Source of the DNA: RGIG1995 sp045126815
GTDB taxonomy: Bacteria; Bacillota; Clostridia; Oscillospirales; CAG-272
Assembly: GCA_045126815.1 (NCBI GenBank)
Contig: JBGVPD010000089.1
Span: forward strand, 1-14,569
Reading direction: 5' to 3'
Length of the DNA: 14,569 bases
Under the pieces are notes generated by a model. That model made no database searches and was not told the origin of the DNA. It saw only the letters and a list, made by a program, of their open reading frames with translations. Below, in pieces: positions 13,681-14,569 of the stretch. How positions within the stretch are numbered: position 1 is the stretch's first letter; every line of letters begins with the position of its first letter. The position numbers were made by a program, and so were the translations under genes.

Positions 13681-14569
13681 ATAAAGTAGATCCAATCTTT
13701 TGAAAAATACAAACAGTAAACAACAAAAGTTATACTGAACACAGACAAAGCATTTTTTAAAGGTACTTCTTTGGTTGGTGCTATATCATTTTCAATCTTG
13801 CGTCGTTTTTGATTTAATAATATTAAAAGGAATATCGTTCCCGATATTTTTAAAACTGTTTCGATAGTTGAAACTGTAAAAATATAAGTTTTGATGGGGG
13901 CATATTTTTCGATCAACAAATAGGTGATGGCAAGTGAATTGTTTAAAAAATGCAGGATAATCGTTGGAACAACCGACCGACATTTTATTGCTATAACTCC
14001 AAAAAACAGTCCGCCTACAAACGTATACAAAAACTGTGCCAAATTTTTATGCATCAGCGAAAAGGATAGTGAAGATAAAATCAATGCAAATCTGTTTCCG
14101 TAAGGCAACAAAGCATTTAATACAGCTTTTCTGAACAGTATTTCCTCAAAGATTGCGGGAGCTAATGCCGAAGAAACGAACAGAAGGACGATCAGCCAAA
14201 TATTATCGGGAACATCAGGCGAATGGCTTCTGAAAGCTATTCCTATTTTTGACAAAAGTTCCTTTATAATATTGGTTATTCCACCCGACAGTGAAACGCA
14301 CCCCAACACTCCAACAAATAAGAGAGGAGTGTGTTTGGGAAATGATGCTTTAAAAGTAATAGGTTTTTCAGAATTATTGGAAAATTTAAAAATAAAAAGC
14401 GCAGGGAGAAAAAATGATACGCAATATACTGTAATGTGTAATAATTGTTGTATCCCGGAGAATAGAACAGAGCCGTTTCTTATTCCAAACAGAGTTATTG
14501 CTTTTGTTAAAAAAGAACTAAAAAAAGGAAGTGTCTCAGAAAAAGCTATTTGCAAAAGCAAGGCTATTG
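13677..14569 (-). CDS. CPBP-family intramembrane metalloprotease (5' end missing)
   Basis: The reading frame is open to the right edge, so the N-terminus lies outside; about 297 codons are present. Several hydrophobic segments indicate a polytopic membrane protein. Counting from the TTG at 14561, the CPBP motifs are EEILFR (Glu139, Glu140, Arg144), FSLMH (His171) and HFLNN (His204, Asn208). These are the proposed metal and catalytic residues of the Rce1/Abi-type proteases. Members process prenylated proteins in eukaryotes; in bacteria they are linked to bacteriocin immunity or maturation and to unknown tasks. No bacteriocin-like gene is seen in the window. Its stop overlaps the tadA start by ATGA. 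Confidence 0.85.
   Translation of the reverse strand, partial: IALLLQIAFSETLPFFSSFLTKAITLFGIRNGSVLFSGIQQLLHITVYCVSFFLPALFIFKFSNNSEKPITFKASFPKHTPLLFVGVLGCVSLSGGITNIIKELLSKIGIAFRSHSPDVPDNIWLIVLLFVSSALAPAIFEEILFRKAVLNALLPYGNRFALILSSLSFSLMHKNLAQFLYTFVGGLFFGVIAIKCRSVVPTIILHFLNNSLAITYLLIEKYAPIKTYIFTVSTIETVLKISGTIFLLILLNQKRRKIENDIAPTKEVPLKNALSVFSITFVVYCLYFSKDWIYFI

Noticed and set aside
1..14569. CRISPR array, insertion sequence or prophage genes
   Set aside because: No regularly spaced repeats, transposase, integrase or phage structural genes are present in the window.

Overview
This window looks like a chromosomal segment from a low-GC Gram-positive anaerobe, most likely an uncultured member of the Clostridia. 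The evidence is AT-rich DNA, strong AGGAG-type ribosome binding sites, near-consensus TTGACA/TATAAT promoters, compact intrinsic terminators, a tRNA gene with an encoded CCA end, and an anaerobic citrate lyase operon. I cannot place it to genus from the sequence alone.

Left edge (1-600, minus strand). A tRNA-Leu(UAG) gene has a good promoter and a strong hairpin terminator. Downstream of it on the same strand lies a roughly 95-nt element that can fold as a three-way junction. The element ends in an exact 23-bp copy of the tRNA 3' end and is followed by its own terminator-like hairpin. Beyond it, running off the window, is the 5' end of a lincosamide-nucleotidyltransferase-like gene with its own promoter. 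The duplicated tRNA end is what an integration site or a decayed tandem tRNA would leave.

Central operon (about 780-9581, plus strand). Eight genes run citD-citE-citF-citX-citC-citG, then an aconitase-superfamily hydratase, then an NADP-type isocitrate dehydrogenase. The whole set is closed by an intrinsic terminator. The first six encode all three citrate lyase subunits and the full set for making, attaching and acetylating the prosthetic group. The last two connect citrate to isocitrate and 2-oxoglutarate. Together they form an unbroken chain: acetate + oxaloacetate, citrate, isocitrate, 2-oxoglutarate + CO2. There is no citrate transporter, oxaloacetate decarboxylase or CitAB-like two-component system in the window, so this does not look like a classic citrate fermentation locus. 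The hydratase is of the E. coli YbhJ type, whose substrate I believe is not established, and this context suggests that it is an aconitase.

Right half (9614-14569, minus strand). Two tandem, closely related Gfo/Idh/MocA-family oxidoreductases each have a near-consensus promoter. In both, the usual EKP motif is replaced by ETT. Upstream is a separate housekeeping cluster: a CPBP intramembrane protease (cut by the window edge), tadA (overlapping it by ATGA) and an RluA-family pseudouridine synthase. A perfect 16-bp hairpin at 9614-9652 separates the convergent halves.

The most interesting points are the joined citrate lyase/hydratase/isocitrate dehydrogenase operon, the assignment it suggests for the YbhJ-type hydratase, and the structured element bearing a copy of the tRNA 3' end.
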